A DNA stretch of 64,000 nt from Hyphomicrobiaceae bacterium (lineage in GTDB: Bacteria > Pseudomonadota > Alphaproteobacteria > Rhizobiales > Hyphomicrobiaceae), in contig JAKFWF010000039.1 of assembly GCA_021730785.1 (NCBI GenBank), forward strand, positions 1-64,000, in the 5' to 3' direction. A program made the translations under genes and the position numbers. This document shows positions 8,993 through 17,402 of this stretch, piece by piece. The stretch's first letter is position 1. Each line of letters starts with the position of its first letter. A model generated the notes under the pieces. It ran no database searches and was not told where the DNA came from. It saw only the letters and a list, made by a program, of their open reading frames with translations.

Positions 8993-10360
8993 TCAAACGG
9001 CCATCGGTGGCTTCGGGAAGGGTCCGCGAGCCCGCTCGAAGGCGTGGCCGATGCGCAGCGCGAGCGGGTCATCGAAACGACGGCAGACGATCTGCAGCCC
9101 GGTTGGCAGGCCGTCGGGGGTGACCGACATCGGCACCGACAGAGCGCATAGTTCGAGGTAATTCACGAAGCGCGTGTGGGCACCGGGACTGAGGGCCTCG
9201 TCGACTCCCTCGACCGCGTGCGCCGTGAACGGCGTCGTCGGCAGCAGCAGTGCGTCGAAGCGGTCGAGCGCCGAGCCGAAGCGCTGGATTTCCTGTGTCC
9301 GTTCGCGGCACATCGTCAGCCAATCGGCCGCCATGATCCTGGCACCCAATGCCATGCGCGCCCGGATGGTACCGTGCAGGGCCGATTTCGGATCGTCGAC
9401 GAAGGCGCGATGGTGGGCATAGGCCTCGACCGCCATCAGTGCGCTCATGTGCTTTGAAAGGTTGGCGAGCGGCACCGGCAGCGCGAACGGCTCGACGCTG
9501 GCGCCGAGGTCGCTGAGCCGGCGCATGGCGGCGTCGAAGGCACCCCGCATTCCAGGGGTGGCGAGCGGCATGTCAGCGTCGCCGAGCCGGCCGACGCGCA
9601 ACCCGCGCACGCCGCGCTCTAGGTCGGCCAGCGGATCGCCGCGCGTGATGCCGATGGTGGTCGTGTCCTGCGGGTCTTCCCCCTGCATGACGGCCAGCAT
9701 GCGGGCGGCGGTGGCCACATCGCGCGCCATCGGGCCGATCGTGTCGAACGTCTCGGCCAGCGGCACGACGCCGGCGCGGCTGACGAGGCCGATCGATGTC
9801 TTGAGGCCGACGCAGCCGCAGAACGCAGCCGGCAGGCGCACCGAGCCGCCGGTGTCGGTGCCGAGTGCGGCTGGCAGAACACCGGCGCCGACCGCCACGC
9901 CCGATCCGCTCGACGAGCCACCAGGGGTGCGGTGCGTCGCTGCATCCCAGGGGTTCCACGGCGTGCCGACGGCCAGATTGGTGCCCCAGCCGCCAAACGC
10001 ATATTCGACGGTGTGGGTCTTGCCGGGTATGATGGCGCCCGCGGCCAGCAAGCGCGTCACGACATGCGCATCGGCCGCAGCCGCCGGAACCGCCTTGCGG
10101 GTGAGCGACCCGGCTCCCGTCGGCAGCCCAGCCACGTCGATGATGTCCTTGATGCCAATCGCCAGCCCCTCGAGCGGGCGCGGCGGGATGCCCAGGACCG
10201 CCCGCGTGTCGGCTGCCTCGGCCGCACTGTAGGCTTGCTCCGTCGTCGTGCGCACGAACGCGCGCAATTTCGTGTGGCTCGCTGCAATGGCGCCGTTGGT
10301 AGCGGTGATGGCAGCCACATGGTGAGCGGACGTTTGCGCTGGTTTTTTCGCCGCCATCAT
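8993..10360 (-). CDS. Amidase (amidase signature family)
   Basis: Amidase-signature hydrolase of about 455 residues, cytoplasmic. The Ser-cisSer-Lys triad is visible: Lys in GIKDIID (about residue 79), the Gly/Ser-rich GGSSSGSGVAV box and the nucleophile Ser in GTDTGGSVRLPA. Family members include GatA, allophanate hydrolase and aryl-acylamidases; without GatB/C nearby it is not the tRNA amidotransferase. The start is taken as the ATG at 10360 (a second ATG directly follows); a longer in-frame extension upstream carries no conserved sequence. It is divergent from a TetR-family gene, which is the obvious candidate regulator. The substrate cannot be read from the sequence. Confidence 0.87.
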   Translation of the reverse strand: MMAAKKPAQTSAHHVAAITATNGAIAASHTKLRAFVRTTTEQAYSAAEAADTRAVLGIPPRPLEGLAIGIKDIIDVAGLPTGAGSLTRKAVPAAAADAHVVTRLLAAGAIIPGKTHTVEYAFGGWGTNLAVGTPWNPWDAATHRTPGGSSSGSGVAVGAGVLPAALGTDTGGSVRLPAAFCGCVGLKTSIGLVSRAGVVPLAETFDTIGPMARDVATAARMLAVMQGEDPQDTTTIGITRGDPLADLERGVRGLRVGRLGDADMPLATPGMRGAFDAAMRRLSDLGASVEPFALPVPLANLSKHMSALMAVEAYAHHRAFVDDPKSALHGTIRARMALGARIMAADWLTMCRERTQEIQRFGSALDRFDALLLPTTPFTAHAVEGVDEALSPGAHTRFVNYLELCALSVPMSVTPDGLPTGLQIVCRRFDDPLALRIGHAFERARGPFPKPPMAV

Positions 10361-10447
10361 GCACCCCGTTGTCCTGGACGATATCGCGCAAGTGTTTCGC
10401 GGACTTGCGCGCGCGTCAATCGGCAACGGGCGCTAGGCTGGTCGGCG

Positions 10448-10499
10448 TTGTGTCACAATGAACGGAGTTCACAACTGATCTCGGGTGGGCTAGGTTGTG
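10448..10499. promoter_or_regulatory. Candidate TetR operator cluster
   Basis: The 181-base intergenic region between the divergent amidase and TetR genes contains a perfect odd palindrome, TTGTGTCACAA, at 10448-10458, and two further copies of the half-site: CACAA at 10470-10474 and TTGTG at 10495-10499. A repeated half-site in a divergent promoter region next to a TetR gene is the usual arrangement for autoregulation. This is inference from position and symmetry only. Confidence 0.35.
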
Positions 10500-10541
10500 G
10501 CGATGGCCGCTGGTCATCGCGGCAGTTTCCAGGAGACGAGC

Positions 10542-11165
10542 ATGACCCCATCCGGGCCTTACCGGAGCCAGATGCGAGAGTTGATGATCACCATCGCCTG
10601 CCGCGTCGTGAGTGCCGAGGGACTCGGCGCCCTGCAGGCACGGCGCATCGCCCAGGAGGCCGGCTGCGCCGTCGGCACGCTTTACAACATCTTCGGGGGG
10701 CTGGATTTCCTGATCATCGAGGCGAACGCGCGCACGCTCGACCATCTTGGCCGCACCCTGGTGCAGGCGGATCGGGCGCAAGCGTCGGGTTCCGACGGCA
10801 CACGCCTGCTGGCACTGGCGCTCGCCTATCTGAATTTTGCCACCAACCATACCCACGCTTGGCGTGCGGTGTTTGAACATCAGATGGCGCCAGGAGCCGA
10901 GGTTCCGGTCTGGTACCGTGAGCGGCAGGGGACGCTGTTTGCCCTGGTCGAAGCCATTTTGCAGCCCACGATCAGCGATGGCCGTGCCCGGTCCAGCAGC
11001 GCGCGCGCGCTGTTTGCTGCGGTGCACGGCATTGTGACGCTCGCCCTCGACCGCAAGCTGGCGGAGTTCGATTGCGTGGAAACTGAACACCAGGTGCAGT
11101 TCGTCGTGCGTGCCATTGCGGCGGGCCTGGCCGCCGATGCACTTGCGGCCAACAGCGCTGCCTGA
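10542..11165 (+). CDS. TetR/AcrR family transcriptional regulator
   Basis: DNA-binding repressor of 207 residues. The N-terminal helix-turn-helix is visible in ALQARRIAQEAGCAVGTLYNIFGG (recognition helix VGTLYNIF), followed by an all-helical ligand domain with the WRAVFEHQMAP stretch typical of TetR proteins with a C-terminal WHG-type domain. ATG 10542 has AGGAG at 10531-10535 and is preferred to an upstream start at 10497. It is divergent from the amidase gene and separated by a region with repeated TTGTG/CACAA half-sites, so it probably controls the amidase and itself. Its ligand is unknown. Confidence 0.87.
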   Translation: MTPSGPYRSQMRELMITIACRVVSAEGLGALQARRIAQEAGCAVGTLYNIFGGLDFLIIEANARTLDHLGRTLVQADRAQASGSDGTRLLALALAYLNFATNHTHAWRAVFEHQMAPGAEVPVWYRERQGTLFALVEAILQPTISDGRARSSSARALFAAVHGIVTLALDRKLAEFDCVETEHQVQFVVRAIAAGLAADALAANSAA

Positions 11166-11236
11166 CAGGCCGTCGCATGAGAAGGGGCGCGTTCGAAGCG
11201 GGCCACACGCCACCAGGCGCGCGGCGCCTTGTCGCC

Positions 11237-11722
11237 TCAGTTCTTCGACTTCGATCCCGTCGCTGGGGCAGCCGGCTGGTTCGTACCCAGCGCCGCCACG
11301 ATCACATTAAGGTCCTGCAGGAACCGTTCGCGGTTGGAATTCGGCAGGGCCGCCATGATCTTGTCGTCGATGCGCTTGGCCATCGGTTCGGCCGACTTGA
11401 GCGTCTTCCAGCCTTCTTCCGAGAGCCGCACGGCGTAGGCGCGGGCATCTTCCTTGGTGCGGCGGCGCTGGATCAGACCCTTCTTCAGCATCCGGCGGAT
11501 AATGTCGGCCAGCGTAGACCGGTCAATCCCAGTACGATCGACGAGGTTGGTCTGGCTCAAGCCCTCGTTGTGGGCAACCGTCACCAATACCGCGTACTGA
11601 CGCGGGGTGAGATCGCCGGAGGCCATTTCGGATTGGAAAATATCGCCGGCGCATTGGCCGGCTCGGTGGAGCAGGTGGATGGGAGACCGTTCCAATCTTT
11701 CTGCAGATTTGTCTTTGGACAT
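11237..11722 (-). CDS. MarR family transcriptional regulator
   Basis: Winged-helix regulator of 161 residues. The MarR fold is visible: LTPRQYAVLVTVAHNEG (helix 2/3), SQTNLVDRTGIDRSTLADIIRRM (recognition helix region), the wing KKGLIQRRRTKEDARAYAVRLSEEG, then dimerisation helices. The C-terminal 15 residues are a Pro/Ala/Ser tail. ATG 11722 has AAGGA about 12 bases upstream; a TTG eight codons earlier is less likely. Two palindromes sharing TTGGA...TCCAA lie 25-97 bases upstream of the start, which suggests autoregulation. No obvious target operon is next to it; the septation protein genes lie upstream on the same strand. Confidence 0.88.
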   Translation of the reverse strand: MSKDKSAERLERSPIHLLHRAGQCAGDIFQSEMASGDLTPRQYAVLVTVAHNEGLSQTNLVDRTGIDRSTLADIIRRMLKKGLIQRRRTKEDARAYAVRLSEEGWKTLKSAEPMAKRIDDKIMAALPNSNRERFLQDLNVIVAALGTNQPAAPATGSKSKN

Positions 11723-11746
11723 AATTTTATCTTTTCCTTCGGCCAA

Positions 11747-11767
11747 GTTGGAGATGATTTTTCCAAC
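11747..11767. promoter_or_regulatory. Candidate MarR operator, proximal
   Basis: Perfect inverted repeat GTTGGA - 9 bases - TCCAAC, 25 bases upstream of the MarR ATG. It shares the TTGGA/TCCAA core with the larger palindrome at 11787-11819, which supports both being sites for the same dimeric regulator. Confidence 0.45.
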
Positions 11768-11786
11768 GGTTTATGCTTCAATGACG

Positions 11787-11819
11787 TTCGCCGAATTGGA
11801 CTTATTCCAAATCGGCGAA
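11787..11819. promoter_or_regulatory. Candidate MarR operator, distal 33-bp palindrome
   Basis: Near-perfect palindrome: arm TTCGCCGAATTGGA (11787-11800), 5-base spacer CTTAT, arm TCCAAATCGGCGAA (11806-11819). Thirteen of 14 arm positions match. It lies 65-97 bases upstream of the MarR start, in the promoter region. The centre TTGGA-N5-TCCAA has the symmetry expected of a winged-helix dimer site. Confidence 0.5.
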
Positions 11820-11967
11820 GGACAATCGTGCCGGAGAGGAAAGCCGATTTCGTGGACCACGTCTAGTGAAACGCACACGTTTTGCCCTTGTACTTAGGAA
11901 AATTAATTTATGACGTAATAACAAGGTGTACTGAATCGAGACATTTGGTGCCTGCAGGCACTCCAGC

Positions 11968-12573
11968 TCACAGTGGCTTCGCTGTGTCGGTGTGCTGTTT
12001 TAGTAAACCAAGCTGGGCGATGCCGAACGCGGCGGTGATGGGCAACAACGCCAATTTGAACCACAACCACGTGCCGTCCGTGAAGTTGCGCCAGACAAAT
12101 TCGTTCAATAGCGCCAGCACAACAAAAAAGAAAATCCAACGCATGGTTAGTTTTTGCCAACCATCGGCAGTTAAGTTAAACAGCTCACCGAAGATATGCT
12201 TTAACAGATGCTGCTTGAATACCAAACCGCCGCCCAGCACGATGGCAAACAACCCATAAAGTATTGTTGGCTTCATCTTAATGAATACTGCGTCCTGCAG
12301 CCAGAGCGTCAGTCCGCCGAAGACGAGCACTAGGAAGCCCGAAACCAGCGGCATGACCGGGAGATGGCCAAACAGCGCGCGGCAGGTGACCAGCGCGACC
12401 AGTGTAGCAACCATCAAACCGCCGGTAGCGTAGAACATGTTCTTGGTAAGCAGATAGACCGCCCCGAACAGCAACAGCGGTCCAAGCTCGATCAGCGACT
12501 TCAAGAGCTGCTTCGGATCGACTTGCTGCTCGGCCTCGGCGCTTGCGGCCTTGTGCTCCGTCGGCTGCGTCAC
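11968..12573 (-). CDS. yciB: Septation protein A family (YciB/IspZ), standard-length paralogue
   Basis: Inner-membrane protein of the YciB/IspZ family, linked to septation and envelope synthesis. It has 201 residues with about five membrane segments and family stretches LIELGPLLLFGAVYLL, MKPTILYGLFAIVLGGG, FNLTADGWQKLTMRW and ALLNEFVWRNF. I choose the GTG at 12573 because GAGGAGC lies nine bases upstream; a longer GTG-initiated form from 12639 has only an Arg/Glu-rich extension. It lies 49 bases downstream of a second, longer paralogue and in the ftsY-mtaB-dapF cluster, where alphaproteobacteria usually carry one copy. Confidence 0.9.
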   Translation of the reverse strand: MTQPTEHKAASAEAEQQVDPKQLLKSLIELGPLLLFGAVYLLTKNMFYATGGLMVATLVALVTCRALFGHLPVMPLVSGFLVLVFGGLTLWLQDAVFIKMKPTILYGLFAIVLGGGLVFKQHLLKHIFGELFNLTADGWQKLTMRWIFFFVVLALLNEFVWRNFTDGTWLWFKLALLPITAAFGIAQLGLLKQHTDTAKPL

Positions 12574-12622
12574 GATTGCATGCTCCTCTGCATGGCTGAA
12601 ACGACTGAAGGCCGGCCTTTGC

Positions 12623-13531
12623 TCAGGTCGATTGTCCACGCGCCTGCACGGTCTTCGGCATCGCGCCGGTCGATTTTGCTGGCACTGGTACTGGTTCGGG
12701 CACCTCGATGCGGTGCTTGTGCATCAGCCGCGTCAGGAACCAGGCGTACAGCCCCGACAGCGGCATGATGAGTGCCACCTTGAACAAGATCCACACACTG
12801 GTACCGTCGAGATCGTAGGTGTTCCACGGGGTCCACAGCTCATAGGTGCGGCTGTCGACGAAAATCTGTCGCACGGCTTCATTCAGCACGGCTGTAACGA
12901 CGAAAAACCAGGCGAAGCTGTACGTGAATCGATCCCAGCCCTCCTGCGTGAAGTGAAACGTTTTCTCGAACACGTAGCTGAAGAAATTCTTCCGGAACAC
13001 GAGCCCGCCCATGATGAAGCCGACGAGCATTGTCGAAAGACAAACGAGGTTCGTGGTGAGCGGATTGGTTTCATCGCCGACCGGCGGCAGTTCCTGCATC
13101 AGTCCCTTGGCCAGCTCGATATAGGGGATCTGGGCCGCAACAACCGCGCCGGTCACGGCGGCAACGGCGATCCACGATGCACGGCCCATGATCGGGCTGG
13201 TCGCCCACAACCCGCCGAACAGGAAGCCGGCGAACATCGCATTGAAAATCGACACTTTGATTTTTACCCAGATCGGATCGCCGGTCATGATCGTCAGGGC
13301 GCCGAACAGGATGGTGATGCTGGAGGCGATGATTGGGAAAATCGGCAGGCGGCCGACCACGAGGCGCATCACCACCATGGCGACCACCGTCGAGATGATC
13401 AGCGCCCAGGTGCCGGCCTTGATGCCGGCTGCGGCGTTTACGACGAACATCGTCACGAGCGGGCCGAACTCGCTCAGGATGTTGACGCTTTGCTCCGCCG
13501 TGAACGGGAACCAGTGCTTTTTTGCAGACAT
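12623..13531 (-). CDS. Septation protein A family (YciB/IspZ-like), long paralogue with insertion
   Basis: Second YciB/IspZ-like membrane protein, 302 residues, about 100 longer than the family norm. The N-terminal part (SVNILSEFGPLVTMFVVNA) and the C-terminal part (FHFTQEGWDRFTYSFAWFF, VLNEAVRQIF, WILFKVALIMPLSGLYAWFL) align with the standard paralogue. Between them, residues about 105-170 are an insertion with two extra hydrophobic segments and a polar loop (ELPPVGDETNPLTT); a second small insertion (about 228-245) precedes the last helices. ATG 13531 (MSAKKHWFP) is chosen; ATG 13579 is a less likely alternative. It lies directly downstream of ftsY. Duplication followed by divergence is inferred. 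Confidence 0.82.
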   Translation of the reverse strand: MSAKKHWFPFTAEQSVNILSEFGPLVTMFVVNAAAGIKAGTWALIISTVVAMVVMRLVVGRLPIFPIIASSITILFGALTIMTGDPIWVKIKVSIFNAMFAGFLFGGLWATSPIMGRASWIAVAAVTGAVVAAQIPYIELAKGLMQELPPVGDETNPLTTNLVCLSTMLVGFIMGGLVFRKNFFSYVFEKTFHFTQEGWDRFTYSFAWFFVVTAVLNEAVRQIFVDSRTYELWTPWNTYDLDGTSVWILFKVALIMPLSGLYAWFLTRLMHKHRIEVPEPVPVPAKSTGAMPKTVQARGQST

Positions 13532-13594
13532 CGTCGCTATCGGGCCTTTCGCAAGCAACCTCGGATCGCCGTCGATCATCCTATCGCCTGGGCG

Positions 13595-14644
13595 CTAAAG
13601 CTGGGCGATCGTACGCGCAAATTCGCCCGGATCAAAAGCGGCAAGGTCGTCGATACCTTCGCCAACACCGACGGCATGTACCGGCAAGCCGTATTTTGCC
13701 GCAATAGCCACAAGAATACCTCCCCGAGCAGTACCGTCCAATTTTGTCATGACAAGGCCCGTTACACCAGCTCGCTCGCGGAACACTTCAACCTGATTGA
13801 GCGCGTTTTGACCCGTCGTGGCATCGAGTACAAGTAGCACATCATGGGGGGCCGCCGGATCGAGTTTTCGAGTGACACGGATAACTTTTTCCAATTCATC
13901 CATCAGCGCCTGCTTGTTCTGCAGGCGGCCTGCGGTGTCGATGATCAGGATGTCCGACCCGTTTTCCCGCGCCTGCTTGAAGGCGTCGAAGGCGAGGCCC
14001 GATGCGTCCGCCCCGACCTTGCCGGACACCACTTTTGCCCCTGTGCGCTCGCCCCAGACCTTCAGTTGGTCGATCGCCGCGGCGCGGAATGTATCACCGG
14101 CGGCGATGGTGACTGATCGGCCCTCGGCCCGGTAGCGGCTCGCGAGCTTGCCGATCGTCGTCGTTTTGCCACCGCCGTTGACGCCAACCACCATGATCAC
14201 GTGTGGCTTATGGTTGCCATTGACGATCAGTGGCCGTGCGACAGGTGTCAGCACCTTTTCGACTTCGGCCGCGAGCACGGCGCGCACTTCCTCGGGCGAG
14301 ATCGATTTATCGAGCCTGTTCTTGGCGAGGGCGGCGGTGATGCGGGTCGCCGTTTCAATACCGAGATCGGCCTGGATCAGCACATCCTCGAGTTCAGCCA
14401 ACGTCTCGGCGTCGAGCTTGCGCTTGGTGAAGATGCCCGTGATGCCTTCGGTCAGCTTCGCCGACGTCTTCGCGAGTCCGGACGTGAGGCGCTGCAGCCA
14501 GTTCTTCCGGGGCTCTGCTGCGGCAACGGCAACCTCGGTCGCGTGCGCCTGCGGAACGGGCGTCGGCGCCTCGACCACGGGCGTTGCCGTGCCGCGGCCG
14601 AACAGGCGGCCCATGATGCCGGATTTTTTCGGGGTCTCGGTCAT
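13595..14644 (-). CDS. ftsY: Signal recognition particle receptor FtsY
   Basis: SRP receptor GTPase that docks ribosome-SRP complexes at the membrane. It has 349 residues: a short A-like region (1-50), then the NG domain. GTPase motifs visible: GVNGGGKTTT (G1), DTFRAAAIDQL, DTAGRLQN (G3), TKLDGTARGG (G4) and the closing loop GVGEGIDDLAAFDP. The acidic A domain is short, as usual in alphaproteobacteria. Its start overlaps the mtaB stop by 4 bases, and dapF-mtaB-ftsY is a conserved run in this class. Its partner Ffh is encoded about 4 kb away in this window. Confidence 0.96.
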   Translation of the reverse strand: MTETPKKSGIMGRLFGRGTATPVVEAPTPVPQAHATEVAVAAAEPRKNWLQRLTSGLAKTSAKLTEGITGIFTKRKLDAETLAELEDVLIQADLGIETATRITAALAKNRLDKSISPEEVRAVLAAEVEKVLTPVARPLIVNGNHKPHVIMVVGVNGGGKTTTIGKLASRYRAEGRSVTIAAGDTFRAAAIDQLKVWGERTGAKVVSGKVGADASGLAFDAFKQARENGSDILIIDTAGRLQNKQALMDELEKVIRVTRKLDPAAPHDVLLVLDATTGQNALNQVEVFRERAGVTGLVMTKLDGTARGGILVAIAAKYGLPVHAVGVGEGIDDLAAFDPGEFARTIAQL

Positions 14645-15909
14645 GCGAGGGCGCGCCCCTGCAGGCGGCCGTCACGGTAGCCGGTGAGTGCCACCTGCAG
14701 AACCGTCGCCGGTGTGATTGCGGCCGGTGAACGTGCCATCACGTCCACGTCGGCGAACTGCCGCGTGCGACCGATGCCACCCTGCTCCATCAGCACTTCG
14801 ACCGTGCGGCCCACCTGCTGCCTCATGTAATGGTCCCGAACATCCACAGCCTTGGCGCGGAGCTGCGCCGCGCGCAACTTGATTGCCGCGCGTGGCACTT
14901 GCGGCATGCGCGCCGCCGGCGTTCCGGGTCGGGGCGAATAGGGAAAGACGTGCAGGTAGGTGATGGCACAGGAATCGACGACCTGGAGCGATGCTTGGAA
15001 CATGTCTTCGCTCTCGGTCGGGAACCCGGCGATCAGGTCGGCACCGAACACGATGTCCGGTCGCAGGCGCCGCGCCACCTCGCAGAACCTGATGGCGTCC
15101 ACCGCCGAATGCCGGCGCTTCATGCGCTTCAGGATCCTGTCGCTGCCGGACTGCATGGAGAGATGCAGGTGCGGCATCAGGCGTGGCTCGTCGGCGATGG
15201 CGTCCATCAGATCGCGATCCACTTCGACCTGATCGATCGACGACAGGCGCAGGCGCTTCAGGTCCGGCACGTGTTTCAGGACCAGCTTGACCAGGCGACC
15301 GAGCGACATCTCGCCCGGCAGATCGGGGCCGTAGGACGTGAGGTCGACGCCGGTCAGCACCACTTCCGCGTAGCCGTTCTCGACGACGCGCCTCACGCTT
15401 GCGACCACTTCGCCCGCCGCGACGGACCGCGAGGGGCCACGGCCGAACGGAATGATGCAGAACGTGCAGCGATGATCACAGCCGTTTTGTACCTGCACGA
15501 AGGCGCGGGTGTGCCCGGCGAACGCATCGAGGACGTGGCCGGCGGTTTCCCGCACGCTCATGATGTCGTTGACGATGATGCGCTCGGTGGTGCCGCCGGC
15601 GAGCCCCGCGAACGTCGCAGCGCTCATTTTCTCGGCATTGCCGATGACGTGGTCAACCTCCGGCATGGCAGCGAACCGCAGCGGCTCGATCTGGGCGGCG
15701 CAGCCGGTGACTATGATGTTTGCCGCCGGATGGTCGCGCCGTGCCCGGCGAATGGCGCTTTGTGATTTGCGCACGGCGTCGGACGTGACCGCGCAGGTAT
15801 TGATAATGATGGCATTTTCGATGCCGCTGGCAGTTGCGTGAGCACGCATCACATCCGACTCGAAGGAATTGAGTCGGCACCCCAGTGTGATCACGGTCGG
15901 GTCGGTCAT
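14641..15909 (-). CDS. mtaB: tRNA (N6-threonylcarbamoyladenosine(37)-C2)-methylthiotransferase MtaB
   Basis: Radical-SAM methylthiotransferase that converts t6A37 to ms2t6A37 in ANN-decoding tRNAs. It has 422 residues: N-terminal UPF0004 domain with Cys residues in TLGCRLNSFESD, NTCAVTSDA and VTGCAAQ that bind the auxiliary cluster; the radical SAM motif CDHRCTFCIIP (CxxxCxxC); and a C-terminal TRAM-like region. CRLN at the start distinguishes MtaB-like from MiaB/RimO-like proteins. Coupled to ftsY by a 4-base overlap and six bases downstream of dapF. trmO, another t6A37-modifying enzyme gene, is at 51.3 kb. Confidence 0.93.
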   Translation of the reverse strand: MTDPTVITLGCRLNSFESDVMRAHATASGIENAIIINTCAVTSDAVRKSQSAIRRARRDHPAANIIVTGCAAQIEPLRFAAMPEVDHVIGNAEKMSAATFAGLAGGTTERIIVNDIMSVRETAGHVLDAFAGHTRAFVQVQNGCDHRCTFCIIPFGRGPSRSVAAGEVVASVRRVVENGYAEVVLTGVDLTSYGPDLPGEMSLGRLVKLVLKHVPDLKRLRLSSIDQVEVDRDLMDAIADEPRLMPHLHLSMQSGSDRILKRMKRRHSAVDAIRFCEVARRLRPDIVFGADLIAGFPTESEDMFQASLQVVDSCAITYLHVFPYSPRPGTPAARMPQVPRAAIKLRAAQLRAKAVDVRDHYMRQQVGRTVEVLMEQGGIGRTRQFADVDVMARSPAAITPATVLQVALTGYRDGRLQGRALA

Positions 15910-15914
15910 CGGGG

Positions 15915-16796
15915 TCAGTTGAGCCTTTGCGCGCGGCCGGTCGAGAAGTCGTATACGCCGGCATACTCATCGGTCGCCGGACCGGTCATGCGAACGCGGT
16001 TCGCGGGCGTCCACTCGATCAGCAGCGGCCCGCCGGGCACGGTGACCGTCACCGTGCGCCCGGTGCGTTTTGTGCGCGCGCCAAGGACGCCTGCAGCACA
16101 AGCGGCCGAACCGCAGGCGCGCGTCAGGCCCGCCCCACGCTCCCAGGTACGCAGCATGATGCTGGCTGCGGACGTTACAGCGGCCAGCGAAATATTGGCG
16201 CGTTCTGGGAAGATCGGATGGTTTTCCAGCATTGGACCGAACCGGCCGAGGTCGAACCGCGCCACATCATCGACCCAGAACACACAATGTGGGTTGCCGA
16301 TGTTGGCGACCGAGGGCGAGTGCAGGATTGGCGCGTCGATCGGTCCGATCTGCAATTCGATGCGCGTGGTGTCGTGGAAGGGTTCGGCCAGTGGAATTTC
16401 GTGCCAGGCGAAGCGTGCCGGCCCCATGTCGACCGAGATGCACTGATCATCGACCACATGCACGTCGAGGACGCCGGGCTTCGTTTCGAATTTCATGCGC
16501 TCACGCTGCCGGGCGGCAAACGACAGCAAGCCCACGCAGCGCATGCCGTTGCCGCAGGCCTGGGCCTCGGAGCCGTCGGTATTATAGATGCGGACGTAGG
16601 CTTCGGTGCCGGCGGTCTTGGGATCGTGCAGCACCATCATCTGGTCGAAGCGCGACAGCGGGTCGGCGGCGACCGCGCGTGCTTCCTCAGCCAGAACTGT
16701 GCGCTTTGTGCCGCGCAGATCGACGACCACGATCTCGTTGCCGAGACCGTTCATTTTGCGAAACGACAGTGGCGGACTGGCTTTGAGCGGTGGCAT
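15915..16796 (-). CDS. dapF: Diaminopimelate epimerase
   Basis: Converts LL- to meso-diaminopimelate for lysine and peptidoglycan synthesis. It has 293 residues. Both catalytic cysteines are seen: ACGNGMRC and [10 protein letters not shown]. The start motif [10 protein letters not shown] and the C-terminal GPLLIEW segment are typical. ATG 16796 is chosen; a longer in-frame extension lacks conservation. It is the first gene of dapF-mtaB-ftsY on the minus strand, with a 5-base gap to mtaB. The DapC-like aminotransferase at 24.7-25.9 kb may act in the same pathway. Confidence 0.95.
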   Translation of the reverse strand: MPPLKASPPLSFRKMNGLGNEIVVVDLRGTKRTVLAEEARAVAADPLSRFDQMMVLHDPKTAGTEAYVRIYNTDGSEAQACGNGMRCVGLLSFAARQRERMKFETKPGVLDVHVVDDQCISVDMGPARFAWHEIPLAEPFHDTTRIELQIGPIDAPILHSPSVANIGNPHCVFWVDDVARFDLGRFGPMLENHPIFPERANISLAAVTSAASIMLRTWERGAGLTRACGSAACAAGVLGARTKRTGRTVTVTVPGGPLLIEWTPANRVRMTGPATDEYAGVYDFSTGRAQRLN

Positions 16797-16901
16797 ACCC
16801 AGATATATGGCGAAGGCAGGGCCACCTGACAATCGACATTTCTGGCGCCATTCCCAGGGCCTTGTCCGGCACCTGCGACGATCGAGCGCGGCGGACGACC
16901 T

Positions 16902-17105
16902 CTACTTCTTGTTCGCCCAGTAGATGCCGAACACGATGATCCAGAACAGCACGGCGATGAGATCGACGATGATTTCCGCCCGCCGCAGATCGATCGCCGG
17001 CACCCAGGACGGCACGCCATAGATGTGACTGAAGCTGATCGCGATGCTGGCAAACAGGCAGACGCCGATCAGCCCCCACAGGATCCGTGTGCTCGGTCTT
17101 GTCAT
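16902..17105 (-). CDS. Small two-helix membrane protein, unknown function
   Basis: A 67-residue protein with two predicted membrane segments, ILWGLIGVCLFASIAISF (about 7-24) and IIVDLIAVLFWIIVFGIYW (about 43-61), separated by a short loop with a Pro/Trp pair, and a Lys-Lys C-terminus. ATG 17105 has GGGGA upstream; a longer form from 17162 is possible. It lies about 105 bases upstream of dapF on the same strand and could be cotranscribed. No family was recognised. Confidence 0.6.
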   Translation of the reverse strand: MTRPSTRILWGLIGVCLFASIAISFSHIYGVPSWVPAIDLRRAEIIVDLIAVLFWIIVFGIYWANKK

Positions 17106-17402
17106 TGTAGCAGTCCCCGGGGCTTGATTTGATCGTCCAGATATAAACGTTTGTGCGATCAATTATCGGTCGAAATCCCGTTCGCCTGCCAGCTTTGCCG
17201 CAAACGCACAGCGTTGACAACGCCGGCGTCCCGGCGCATTAGGTTGGGCAACCAGCACGGCCCGAACCTTCGAGCCGCCGCTTTGCATGCGCAGTTGCCC
17301 GTGGGTGGGCATCGGCAGGCAAAGGGGTCAACATCCGTCGGCGCGTTGCGCTCACGGGTGCAAAATTGCTTTGTTCGCCGCGTTATTGGAGTGGAATGGG
17401 CC

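Noticed and set aside
11948-11961. Perfect palindrome GTGCCTGCAGGCAC behind the yciB stop
   Set aside because: It has no loop or T tract and is short; a terminator or protein site cannot be supported.
17214-17242. TTGACA followed after 17 bases by CATTAG, as a promoter for the GST gene
   Set aside because: The -10 box matches at only three of six positions and the region is GC-rich; chance occurrence is likely.
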